64,000 bases of DNA from Sequoia sempervirens (lineage: Eukaryota > Streptophyta > Pinopsida > Cupressales > Cupressaceae). Location: positions 220,938,552 through 221,002,551 of the forward strand of contig VDFB02373365.1 of the NCBI GenBank assembly GCA_007258455.2. The letters run 5' to 3'. The notes under the pieces were generated by a model. It was given only the letters and a program-made list of their open reading frames with translations. It made no database searches and was not told the DNA's origin. Below, in pieces: positions 45,919-57,400 of this stretch (its first letter is position 1; every line of letters starts with the position of its first letter). The position numbers and the translations under genes were made by a program.

Positions 45919-48110
45919 GTTACAAAGCAATAGGTATTGACTAGGGTAGTCTGTTGGTCTCTTTATTAAGGAGTAGGGCCAAAGGCAAGGAGCAAAAGTT
46001 TAATGGAAAAGCAGAAGGGTCAAAGCCAAGGAAAGCAAGGGAGATAAAATTTGGGCTAAGAAAGTTGATAAACCAAAAGCAGATGGAGAGCTCAAATCCC
46101 CCGCTGTGAAGAAAAAGACACAAGTAGAATTTTGAAGCAGCAAGAAAAGATGCCAAGCTCAAGGCTGAAACAATAAAGAATCCACAGAAGGAGAGCGATA
46201 CAAAACAAGGTATGACCCCAATTGAATTACCAAAGTAAACTCCTATTGATATGTTTCAGTTGCTTGGTCAAGTAAAAGTTTTTGTTCCTTTACTTGAGAT
46301 GATGAGAATTGACGAACACAACCAAAAGGAAATGGTGCAGGAGCACACCTAGGCTAACCTCCATAGTTAGGAAATTTTGGCTTGTATCTGACATTAGCCA
46401 AGTCAAAGTAGGTATGTGTTTATTTTGGAACTTAGAAGGTCATTGCTGTGGTTAGGTGAATTAGTCAATAGGACTAAGATTCACCAAAGTTTAGTCATCA
46501 TTGATAGTTTAGCTTTAATTAGCCTTAATAGCCTATGTTGGGATTTGAGTCTTAAATGTGTCTAAACACATGGATGTTGATAGAAAGATGCCATGAGGCA
46601 GTTAAGGGAGTTGGATGCTCGAAATATAGGAGATAGAGGTCCTAGGAGTTAGGAAGGTGGCATAATGGTTTGTTGCCAAAAGTTGTTACAAAGTTGTCAT
46701 GACAACATTTGCCATTATGGCAAATGTTGCATGCAACTCGGTTATTTTTGATCCCCTTAAAGATAGGAGTGTGGGATCAACCAACACACCCTAAAAAGAT
46801 GATAAATGGCATCTAAGATGCAAGAAGGCTCGATTGGAAGACATGAGGTTGTAATTAACTTTTGTTTTTGGAAGTGAATAGAAGAGGACTCTGAAAATTC
46901 TTTGATTTTCTGTAAATTTTGAATGTCTTGAGTGACAGTGATATTAAAGGTGTTGTATGTTTTGATTTAGCATTGCATTCATGTTCATAGGGTAGTTCAA
47001 AGTCTTTTCCATTCTGTAAGTAAGTTCATTTTATTTAGTTTAGTGTTTGATTAGATAGCTTAAGGACTAGAGGGTTTACTGGTCTTATTTTGACCTGTTT
47101 GTCTTTTCATGGCTCCCCCATGAAATCTAGCCATGAGAATTTCCTGAGAATAGATGGATTTGTTAGGGGAGCCATTGGTATATACATACTTAGTGGTAGG
47201 ATTCATGTGGAGTCGAGTATCAGAGTGAAAAATCAAACCCTAGGCGAGCTTAAGGTGCCTGGTTAGAGGTTTGACAGTGTAGAATTGAAGAGAACAGGCA
47301 GGGGAAAGAGGTACCATATGGAACAAGTACAGTTCTAGGTAGGGTACAATCACATTATAACATGCTAAGAGGATTAATGGTTTGTCAATCCATTAGTTGA
47401 GGTAAGGAACAAGAAATCAGTAGGTTCATAGTAATTAGGCCTTTTAGCCCTAGTTGACCTAGATAATAGGAAACCAACATACGGAGGGCTCAAGAGACAA
47501 AACCCTTGAGAATATTTTAGAGGATCAAAAAGGGTACTTGAATGTGAAATTTTTTTTTCAGGTCATTTGGAAAGTTTGGGAAAGAGAGACAAGAAGGTCA
47601 CTATCAAGGGCTACAAGGAATTAGGCCTTCTCAAGACAAATTCTTGAAATCGGTAAGAAAGAAGATTGAAGACCATTCAAGATGGATCTAGTTGGATGTG
47701 TATGGATCATTTCTAGTATGTTAATCACCCCTATAATTAGTTCAATATTTTATGCGATGTTGGCACTTAGAGTCTTCTAAGTGTAGGAGAGAGTTTGCCC
47801 GTTCAAAGTGGTGTCAATCTTTCAAGGTGAAGCACAAAGTGTGAAACTCATGGAGAGGAGTTAGAACAGGACTTATTTAATGATCTAAGCCTAACAAGAA
47901 CCTAGAAGCTATCAGGTTCCTGGATGAAGATAGGGAAAAGTCTTCCTAGCTAGTTGTGCAAGCAAACCAAGGAACACTTACACCGGCAATAACCCTTATC
48001 AATTGTGCTACTATAGCCTATTCTGAATTAGTGGTGTCCACTCCACCCAAAGTGAGTGAAATGGAAAAGAAAGATAAATAATTTGAGGGAGTGATTATTG
48101 AGATCCCTCA
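45919..48110 (+). other. Gag-protease spacer, possible Ogre-like intron
   Basis: 2.2 kb with little coding potential. A short protein-like piece (DMFQLLGQVKVFVPLLEMMR) is at about 46240-46310. From 46400 to 47550 nothing is recognised. TTTTTTTTCAG at about 47551-47561 would serve as a splice acceptor. Ogre-type elements carry an intron between gag-protease and RT (family knowledge); its presence here is only inference. Confidence 0.4.
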
Positions 48111-48149
48111 TATTTTTCTAGGGAATTCAGTCACAACCCGTCCTAGAAA

Positions 48150-48699
48150 AATAGACCCATTCTTCCTCACACTGATTGTTGAGGGAAATTTTTTGAAAGA
48201 ATTGTATTATTGATTCTAGAGCATCCAACAATATAATATCGGCCAAGATCATAGAGGCATTGGGACTAAAAGTTGACAATATCCATGGAAAATGCTATGC
48301 TATGGATTCAAGGGAAGTCCCTGTGACTGGCGTAATCAATGAGCTTCCTTATAGATTAGCCACTTATCCAGAGAAAGAGTTTAAGATGAGTGTGGTGGTA
48401 GTGGATATCCCACCCAATATGGAATGCTTCTATCTATGAAATGGAGTGCTTCCATGGGAGCTAGCATGTAGTGTGACATGTCTTATGTTACTTTCTCCAT
48501 TGATGGTAAGGATTTCCAAGTGGTTAGGGAGCCAAAAGTGCCACATATGCTAGAGCATGCTCTTGAGGATGATATAATTCTATTTATAGATATTGATATT
48601 AATGAGTTTAAAGTGGAAGAGATACCAAGAGAATGTGATAGGGGCCTTGCACCTATAGACCATGAAGTTATAAGACTATCTGATAAGGATGGACTTTAG
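48150..48699 (+). pseudogene. Aspartic protease of element B
   Basis: Retropepsin-like. The active-site motif reads DSRASNNII at 48212, where the family has D-S-G-A-S; a Gly-to-Arg change (GGA to AGA) hits the catalytic loop. Downstream GLKVDNIHGKCYAMDSREVP and VVVVDIPPNMECF match the conserved second half. After a frameshift near 48440, a conserved DMSYVTFSIDGK segment leads to the 48478-48699 open frame and joins the RNase H through a TAG at 48697-48699. Relatives have Trp there, which suggests TGG to TAG. Confidence 0.75.
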
Positions 48700-48702
48700 A
48701 AG

Positions 48703-49170
48703 ATGTACTTTGATGGTGCAAGCTCTAAAGAAGGGTCTGGTGTAGGAAAATTGCTGGTATCACCTAGTGGCAATACATACAAATTTTCTTTCACTTTGTC
48801 TTTTGTTTGCACAAACAATGTGGCAAAGTATGAATCATTGTTACTAGGATTGAGGCTGGCTAATAGGCATGGGATAAAGAAGTTAATGGTAATCAAAGAA
48901 TTTGAGTTGGTGATATCCCAAGTGATATCCAGATATGCATGCAAAAATAACAGATTGAAACAATACAAAATGTTGTCTGGGATTCTATTGAACAATTTGA
49001 TGCCTTTGAAATTGACTGGATGGAAATAGGACATAACAGAGTGGCAAACTTACTTGTAAACATTGCATTAAGACTAGATGATATAACTTTCACAGGTATC
49101 TCTAAGGTTGAGGTACAAGAAAGGCCATCAATCCCTAACAATGTACATAATTGGCAAATCTTCAACGATG
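48703..49170 (+). pseudogene. Additional RNase H of element B, upstream of RT
   Basis: An RVT_3-type domain. It starts MYFDGASSKEGSGVGKLLV (first Asp), then CTNNVAKYESLLLGLRLAN (Glu of the A-K-Y-E-S motif), VIKEFELVISQVISRY, and after a frameshift at about 49025 GHNRVANLLVNIAL. The third catalytic position, normally in GDSEL, reads KEFEL here, and the final N-x-x-A-D reads NRVANL, so at least two acidic ligands are lost and it would be inactive. Unlike element A, it precedes the reverse transcriptase. Confidence 0.8.
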
Positions 49171-49402
49171 ATGAAGATATTTTAATTTTTTTAAAGTGTG
49201 TTGATGAATATGATGATTAGGAGATTGAATTTGGGGCATTTTTAGAAAATATAGATGGTAATTATACAATCTTTGGGAATGAGGTCATTTAGCTGAAGAT
49301 AAAAAAAATTCCCAAGGGCCTTGTAGCATTAGAAAGAGTCTTTGATAGTCAGGATAAGAGAAAGCTAAAAAAAATTCCACACATCCAGAGGACCTAGAAG
49401 AA

Positions 49403-50309
49403 GTGAATTTGGGGACTAAAAATGCCCCTAAAAAGGTATATGTAGGAAAGAAGATGAAACCAAAGATCAAGGCAATGTTGATTGCCTTATTGAGAAAATA
49501 TAGACATGTCTTTGCTTGGTCATATGACGACCTAAAAGCATATAGAGAGGAACTATTCCAACATGAAATTCCTCTGAAGGAAGATGCCAAGCCTTTCAGG
49601 TAGAAGCAAAGACCCATCAATCCAACCTTAGCCCTAAAAATGAAAGAAGAATTGGTTAAGCTAAGGGATGCTGACATCATAAAGCCTATTAGGCATTCTT
49701 CATAGGTGTCTAATCTAGTGCTAGTTAGGAAGAAAAATGGTGATATAAGATTGTGTGTAGATTTTATAAATCTGAACATATCATCATTAAAGGATAACTA
49801 TCCATTGCTGAACATGGAAGCCATGTTGCAGAAGGTGACTGGCTATGAGCTATTATCCATGATGGATGACTTTTTTTGGATACAACCAAGTGAAAGTGAA
49901 GGAGTCTGAGCAGTATAAGACTACATTCACAACTCCATGGGGCACCTATGTGTATATATGAATTCCATTTGGCTTAACTAACATAGGTAATACTTTCCAA
50001 AGGGCTATGGATGTAGCCTTTTCTGATTTTATTGATTTGTTCATGGAAATTTACCAAGATGATTTGACAGCTTACTCCAAGAAGGAAGAAGATCATTGTA
50101 TGCACTTGGAGAAGATATTTATCAGGGTATTGGAATATGGAATCTCACTGAACTTGAAAAAGTGTGCCTTTAGAGTTACTGAAGGTAAATTACTGGGGCA
50201 TATTGTATCCAAGGAGGGAGTGAGGATTGACCCTAAGAGGGTAGCTACCATAGACAAGATTCCCAACCAAATAATGTTAAAGGCATTCAATCATTCTTTG
50301 GTCATATAA
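49403..50309 (+). pseudogene. Reverse transcriptase of element B
   Basis: The motifs are in order: FAWSYDDLKAYREELFQHEI, KQRPINPTLALKMKEELVKL, NLVLVRKKNGDIRLCVDF, NLNISSLKDNYPLLNME, IPFGLTNIGNTFQRAMD, the active site YQDD at 50052-50063, SLNLKKCAFRVTEGKLLGHI and SKEGVRIDPKRVATI. YQDD in place of YVDD is, as I recall, usual in this branch of plant Tat elements. Stops at 49601 (likely Gln), near 49705 (likely Trp) and near 49959 (likely Arg), and a frameshift at 49880, disrupt the frame. Confidence 0.9.
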
Positions 50310-50860
50310 ACATTTTGACAATATTTGTAACTAATTTTGTAGAGATTACAAGACCTATCTCCAAGATGCTGAAGAAGGGAGAGAAGGTGGTTTGGAGTGA
50401 GGAGCCTAGTCAGGCATTCAAGAGTATAAAATAGGCTATCAAGGAAGCCCCAATTTTAAGGACTCCTAACTTTTCCAAGCCATTACAAATCTTTTCATTT
50501 GCATCGTTTCATACTATTGCCACTATTTTGTTAAAGAAAAATGAAGAAGTTTTTGAACAACCAATTGCTTTCTTTAGAAAATCACTTCAAGCTGCAGATT
50601 TAAAATATGATTTAATGGAGAAGCAAGCATATGCACTTGTTAAGGCTGTGAAGAACTTTAGGACTTAACTAGTTGGAGCCATAGTCATTTCTTATGTCCC
50701 AGTTGCAGCTGTGAAGAATATCTTTACCCAACAAGAAGTCACGGGTAGAAGATGTAGGTGGATAAACATAATTCAAGAATTTAATATTGACATCCAGATA
50801 ACCAAATTGGTGAGAGGTCAGGGATTGGCTAAGATAATGGCTGAAGTAAACCTAGATGCT
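50310..50860 (+). pseudogene. RNase H of element B pol
   Basis: Follows the RT thumb (TRPISKMLKKGEKVVWSEEP). The RNase H core begins KPLQIFSFASFHTIATILL, where the usual first Asp is replaced by Phe-Ala-Ser, continues EQPIAFFRKSLQAADLKYDL and EKQAYALVKAVKNFRT, and ends FNIDIQITKLVRGQGLAKIM. Stops at 50432-50434 (a Gln codon in relatives) and about 50666 break it. Confidence 0.8.
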
Positions 50861-51937
50861 AATCAAATAAATCTGGAGGATGATCTCAAAAGATCAGACA
50901 TTTGTGATATGGAGTGTTGTGATTGGTATAAGGGTGTCATTCATTACTTGCAGAGAATGCAATGCCCTAAGGGATTGAAAAAAAATGAGAAAAGAACTCT
51001 TAAGTTACATGCCATTAAATATGTGATCATAAGAGGTGAGTTGTGGTGGAGAAACTTGGAGGATGTATTGTTGAAATGTGTTGATGAGACCAAGGCCTCT
51101 AAGTTGTTAAAATAAATGCATGGTGGGGTATCTGGTGGACATTACATGGCTAAAACCATTGCCCAGAAAGTGTTGAGGGTTGGATTATGGTGGCATACAA
51201 TTTTTTAAGGATGCATACAAACTCTTAAGAACATGTGATCCGTGCCAAAGGTTTTCTTGGAAACTAAAATTCTCAGGTAACTTGCCTCTTAGACCAATTA
51301 TCGTGAAAACACCATTTCAACAATGTGGTATTGACTTCATTGGAGAAACAACTAAAAATTCTAGTGGGAGGCATTCATGGATTCTTGTGGCCAAAAATTA
51401 CTTTACAAAATGGGTGGAAGCCATCCCAAAAGAAAGAGTAACAAGTAAAGTAGTCACAAACTTCCTGATGGAAAATATATTGACCATATTTGGATTACCT
51501 AAGAAAATTGTCTTAGATAATGCAATGTGCTTTAGATATGAGGAGTTTACATAATTTTTCTCAAAACATGGAATCCAAATGTCATATTCTTCACTGTATC
51601 ACCCTCAAGGAAACGGTCAAGCAGAATCAAGCAATAAAAGCATGATGAAAATTATCAAAAGGATCCTTGAGAAGAGGGTGAAATCACAATACTGTGTCTC
51701 ACTTTTTTCCCAAGATGGACATTTACATCAATATTTTTAACTGAATGTTCATCTTTTGATACCTATAGCAACTAAACCATTAAGAATTTGAAGATGATGT
51801 GAACTAGTGATTTGTGGCAATTTGTGTGTAGATTCTAGTTTTTAATTTTAATTTTTTTTGAAATAGATAATGTTTCTTTCAACATCTCCTTTAATAACTA
51901 GTTTTAAATGAAAAACAACATTTTCAAAAAGTAACGT

Positions 51938-53272
51938 TTGTGTCATACAACATAACTTTTTTTCTATAAAGGATTAAATTCTAATTTTTGAAATATAGAT
52001 TCTCAACATCAATATCTAGGGAAAGGATATTTTGTCATAATTTTTTATTGAATATTTTATTTTAAATTAATTTTTGAAGTTGTAGACATGAAAAATTGGC
52101 ATAATGCATTTGATTAGGTCATATCCATCCATTCATCAAATAAATCAAGTTTATTTGGTCAATCTCCTAAAGTCATAAATTTAAATTAAATAAATCAACT
52201 TGATCCTAACATCACCCTCCTTGATTAAATAAATCAAACCTTTATTTAATTAAGTCTAAAATCACCTTTCATCTCCCTTTGATTTAATTTAAATCCAAAT
52301 ATTTAAGTCAAATGGGTCAAAAGCATCTAATCATCATCTAAGTTAATCTAATCTTGATTAACCTAATCTAATCACCCATCACATCCTCTAGCTTTTCCCA
52401 CTTGCACAAATAAATCAATTTATTGATTTATTAATTCATCATTTTCTTTCAACTTGGCATAAAAAGAGAATATTCTCCAAGTTTGAATCTCCCCCCAATT
52501 TGGCATGTACATCCAAAAAAGAAATTAATAAGCTCTTACACGTCTCTTGCACAAGTCAAGCTTAGCATTTAACTCATCCTTTCATCAAATTCAAATTTCA
52601 AATCTCCCCCTCTTTGGCACATTGACCAAAATATGCTCATTCCTCAACCTATCACAAGTTGACAAGTGGCTCCTTCCTATTGGTTGATCTTTAGTCCCAC
52701 ATCCTCCATGTTTGGCATTATTTTATCCTTCTTAGCCATAAATAGAGATCATCTCCATTGATTCAATCCTCCACAATCTTAGCATTTCATCTCCACAACT
52801 TGATCTAAAATCTCATGCAAAGTCACTCTCTTCAATTGAGAATTGATTTTGTCCACCTCATATCATCTTCAAAGCAGTTTCATATCAACATATCATGGAG
52901 TTTAGCAAGGATTGGGAAAGGGCTTCTTTCCATAGAAGCACCAATCCAATATGAGAAATGATTTACTTCATGTTTTATTATATGCTTTCAATTAGTTTAT
53001 CTAATCCTTTGTTGTTTTGATTGCATCATGAAGCATGTTGATTTATTTCATAGGGATGTTGACTAATTGGCTTTGTTTTAAAATACTAATCATGCTTTGT
53101 GTGTTAGGATTTTAACTATTTGCAGATTTTCACATCCACATAAGTCATTATAACTATAATTTGGACATACATGTGTGTCGTACAACCTAACTTGTTGTGT
53201 ATATATTGAAATACAATTTTTCTTTTTGGGGTGAAACAAGGAAATCAATACCTAGGGAATGAGTATTTTTTT
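51938..53272. repeat. Pair of internal direct repeats in the TIR element
   Basis: 51938-52032 and 53166-53272 share GTGTC.TACAAC.TAACTT, then after an AT-rich spacer ATCAATA(T/C)CTAGGGAA.G, in the same orientation. The solo LTR lies between them. They may be an original tandem repeat of the TIR element. Confidence 0.55.
52081..53140 (+). mobile_element. Solo LTR of an element A relative
   Basis: 1060 bp, TGTAGACATG to CACATCCACA, flanked by GAAGT and TAAGT (4 of 5 match). It is similar along its length to the reverse complement of LTR 1-3, including a TATA box (CATAAATAGAG at 52737-52747), GGGAAAGGGCT and the terminal TTTGCAGATTTT. It lacks the 30-bp palindrome. No internal region remains, so it arose by recombination between two LTRs. 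It is inside the TIR element, which is inside element B: three insertion layers. Confidence 0.85.
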
Positions 53273-54250
53273 TTTTTAACAATGGTTTACTATTTTTCCA
53301 CCTCTGCACAACAAAGAGCTTGATGTTTAGAGGAAAGCCTATGTTTAGTAAAAGTTAAAAATTAAAAATTAAATACATGATAAAATGAAAATATATCAAA
53401 AATATGCTTGTTGGAAAGCTCGTTTTGAGGGATACAATCTTGCAAAATATAATTTTTAAATGATGTTATTTAATCCCTCAAAAGGTAAAGAAAAAGTGGT
53501 TTTTTGCTAGCATTTTGATAGGTGAGAAGGAGACTCCATTGTGGGTATGATTTAATACTAGAGGGGTTCTATCCAAGGGGGTTTGATCTAAGGGGGTCTT
53601 ATCTATCCCTCTACAATTAAAACCCTTTATATGGAGCCTCTCAAGACTTAAATCATTAGTTTTTTTTTTTTCTAAACATAATGATTTCAAGCAAAAATTA
53701 GCACGTCCCAAAAGTGAGACACACTATTGTAGTAGCATCCAAGAACAAGAGAGCTTGGGATTCCAAGTTAAAGTTAGCCCAGTGGGCAGATCAGGTGACT
53801 GTTAAGAAGGCCACTAGCTATGCACCTTTTGACCTAGTATATGGTATTTCAGCTAGGTTACCACAAATCAACCTCATGCAGATGTATAAGTTTGTCCAAG
53901 AGTATGATGAGGACATGTGTGACGCAATGCAACATAGGATTGATGCATGCATGGAAGTAGATGAAACAAGGAGGGATGCTCAGAAAAGAAGTGCCAAGTT
54001 GCAGTTGCAAGTCAAGAACTTGCATGACAAGAAAGAATCCTCAAGAAAATTTCAAGTAGGAAACTTGGTGTTGATGTGGAATGCAAGATCTGAAGATAAG
54101 GGAAAACATGAAAAGTTTGAAGCATTATGGCTTGGCCCTTATTTGATTAGCGACAGTCATGGTGAGGATTTGTATTTCCTATAAGAATTAATAGGTGAGA
54201 TTCTTGAGCTTCCAGTACATGGATAGTTCTTGAAGCCATTGAAATATGCT

Positions 54251-54429
54251 CTTTTCCATGTACATTGTACAGTCCTGTAAATGTTGTATAGGTGTGCTTG
54301 CTTGGGTTTGGTTTTCCTACCTTGTCCAGGCAGGGCTTGGTTTTGGGTTTTCTATGTTTGGTTTGATTAACCTGAGATTATGGGATCTCGCTTTGTTCTA
54401 GAAGAATAGACGTCCCCAACTGGAGCCAT
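54251..54429 (+). other. End of the element B internal region before the right repeat
   Basis: Noncoding. The last bases read GTCCCCAACTGGAGCCAT before the repeat starts. No good polypurine tract is evident; AGAAGAATAGA at about 54399 is the best purine-rich candidate. Confidence 0.4.
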
Positions 54430-57400
54430 TGATGGAACCCCAAAAAATGCTTTATGTTCCATCTCAAAATTTTGAAAAATTTTGATTAAATCCATCTCTC
54501 TTGGCTTAGGGTTTTGTTCACTGTCACTATTTTAGGGTTTATGTTGCTGAAACCTTTTTACATAACCCTTAGGCCTACATCCTTGCCAATGTTCTAATTC
54601 ACCATTGACCCCTTATTGCTGGTACTCGGTCATTTAAGTTGCATCCTATGCCATTAGAACCCATGAAGTAACCGACCCCTCGTACCTAGGTCCAAAACAC
54701 ATTTTATTTTATAAGGTCGACTGATTGACCTTGTTTGTCCTTTACATCCTTTGGTTAAAATGGTTCTAAGATAGTCAAGGCCTTCTCTTATGTTTTCCTA
54801 GGTGGGCCCCCTTTTAAAACTAACAATTGACATGTACAAATTTGCTGTTTTATGATAATCGTTCGATTGTCGAGAGCACATAGTGGCCACTCCCTGTGTC
54901 CTTGTTTCAAGATCTTATTCTGCATTAAAATATTATAATGAGTTGGCGGGCGAGTGCCATGTATCTTATACACATGAGAGTCTGATACCATTGAAAATAC
55001 TGAAGGCGATGAAATGGAGTACATCAACGGTGATGATGAAGTAACGCGACTGCATCAGGACCATTCCCTGCCTCCTTGTTCAATTTATTTTTGCATTTAA
55101 AAATTATCATGGGGTAGTGGGTGGATGACATCTATCTATGGGACCTAACTGGTTTTACAGAGGGAAAGCTCTTCGTTTGGTGTGATCGACGGTCGAGGAG
55201 GAGGGATGTGGGTCAATCCTGACCACTTCTTGCCATCCCGTGGGGGACCCACCTCTACCTCTCATCTCTCAATGGGGAAGCAAGAGATTGCCATGTGCCG
55301 TCATTTGAGTTACCAAGGAAAAAATGGGGAATGAGGAAATATTAATGAAATTTTTAGTCGCATATTGAAAATGTTAAAGCTCGAGTTACTAAAAGGATTT
55401 TCAGAAGCATGTGTTGTAGTAACCAAAGGATCTTTTGATCACAACCGTTGATTGTACCTGAGGGTTATGTGTATAGGCATGTGGGCTCATGTTAAGACAC
55501 ACATATATTAAAGGTGGCACATTTAATCTCAGCTTCTCCCCATCTCCCCGTTGATAGAAGTTGCACATTGGTTAAGACTCATGGGGGATAGGGGAAGATG
55601 ACACACGGTTTCTTGCTTCAGTAACGAAGAGATGGAGGAGCCCGCAGATCACTAGCAAGTGGCTCCACATGGCTTATTTGGATTTGATGAAGGAAATGAC
55701 TATGCACAGTCACCTTTTTCAAACTAAGTTGGTTGAATATGGACTGTTGGTCACTTTATTTTGCTGCAAAATTAGTGGACAATATTCAAAATTGAGATTG
55801 AGGGCAAGTGAGCCATTCTGGTTCGTGTGAGCAGCCATAATGGCGGATAGGATGCTGAGATACCAAATTAAGAGCTGTAAGGTCTTTAAAACTTGTTTTA
55901 AAGAACAATTAAGGATTGGTAAAAGCATTCTACACGTCTAGAGAAGCTCGTGCTGCAATTTTCAAGCTAGTTCGACATTGGTGTTAGGGTTTTAAGCTCA
56001 CACCAAGCTAGTAAGTTGGTATACCAACCCGCCTTTGAAATTATTAAACTTGCTCAATTATACCTTCTTTGTCATTTTGTCATTAGGGTTTTCTTGGTTT
56101 TACATTTCTTTTAAGGCTTGACATTCATTTAGGAACATTTAGTTGGTCTTGTATTGCTATAATTTGTGTCAAACCCTTGTTCAAGCTGTAGATTTTATTT
56201 GGTGCAAGTAGAAACCCCAATTTACAAAAACCTTTGAGTCATGGCTCCCAAAGCAAGAGTGTCTTCATCAAAGGAGAAAGCCTCTACCTCCAAAAGACCT
56301 TTGAGTAAGGAGCTAGCTAACTAGTTGCCACCCTCAACCAGTGAAAAACCCAAGGGTCAAGTGCTTTTCAGGGGTATGCAAGTAGTTGAGGGCCTGATCG
56401 ACAAATATTGTACTATCAGGGATGCCAAATTTCCCTTCGCTGGGTTGGAATTATTCTGTGGCTGGTTTGTAAATAGGAGTTGGAGTGTTCTAGTTGGTAA
56501 CCCTTGGAACCTTGACTTAGGAAAATTGATTGTGCCAAATGTATACCTAGATATTGATCTGTTAAAAGCAATAGCTATCAACTATAACCCAGTCACCAAG
56601 ACTGTGAGGTCCTTTGACAAAATTGACATGGTTAAAGTCACTAAGGAAGAAATTGCTCATGTTTTCAAACTCATCGAGTGGAGTAATGATATGACTAAAA
56701 TTGATGAAAAGGCTCTTAGGGAATAATATGACAAAACTAAACATGCATTCGAGGTTCATATATTGCCAAAGTATCTGGCAAAGATTAATGGCCATAGGGT
56801 TACATTGGGACCATTTGATAAAGAGCCCTATCCTGTCAATTATTTTGTCCCTTACTTCCAAATAACTTTCTACTCCATTTGTTAGATAATTGGCTATGAC
56901 CCGGTTATTGGAATGCCCATGGCTTGGATGTATATGGCGACACACATACACCACCCCTAGTATTGCATAATATATGATTATGTAGGGTTTCTTTTAGAGA
57001 AAATTCATGAGATTTTGGTAAAATTGAAGAGGGGTGAGATGGGGGTAAGATTCAGTTGGTATTCACTGCTCATGCACATGTTTCTATTCAAAGGTGCCTC
57101 TTGCTTTGGGCAGAATATGATATTGCATAAGAAGGAGGGTACTTTGGAGTTGCTTGTCTAGTGTTGGACCACCATCTTAGATAAAGATGACATAACATTT
57201 GATTATGAGATATTTGAAAATCTGTTTATTTTCGAGTTGAGAAGATTCTTGGTTATGAATGTGCCAAGATTTCCCAAGGCCCTGCATAATTTCTTGAGAC
57301 CTAAAGATAGGAGGCCTAAAGTTGGGATTAATCATAATTGGGGAGATGTTATCCCTTATCCTACATATATGGTTTTGAAAGTGTATGGTTCCACTGCCAC

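Larger units (their letters stand above)
51686..53730. mobile_element. TIR transposon (MITE-like) inside the integrase
   Basis: The ends are 21-bp inverted repeats with 20 matches: the left end starts ACAATACTGTGTCTCAC, and the right end, reversed, starts ACAATAGTGTGTCTCAC. If the core terminus is taken as CTGTGTCTCAC, the flanks are TA at 51690-51691 and 53725-53726, as in Tc1/mariner insertions. No transposase is encoded. Without the nested solo LTR it is about 0.98 kb. The family is uncertain. Confidence 0.7.
51060..54250 (+). pseudogene. Integrase of element B, interrupted by a 2.0-kb insertion
   Basis: Zinc module: HGGVSGGHYMAKTIAQKVL and then TCDPCQRF. The DDE core has GIDFIGETT (first Asp), VLDNAMCF (second Asp) and GNGQAESSN (Glu). 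The core is cut after KIIKRILEKRV at about 51680 by an inserted TIR element, and resumes at about 53731 with ASKNKRAWDSKLKLAQWADQ, YAPFDLVYG, and the C-terminal chromodomain-like part KFQVGNLVLMWN and FEALWLGPYLI. A stop at 51552-51554 probably replaces Gln. The last recognisable motif, ELPVHG, is followed by TAG where relatives have Gln. Confidence 0.88.

Noticed and set aside
51686..53730. Insertion read as a CACTA element because CACTA occurs at 53722-53726
   Set aside because: The motif is in the wrong orientation for a terminus and the left end lacks its counterpart; the inverted repeats begin with ACAATA or CTGTG instead.
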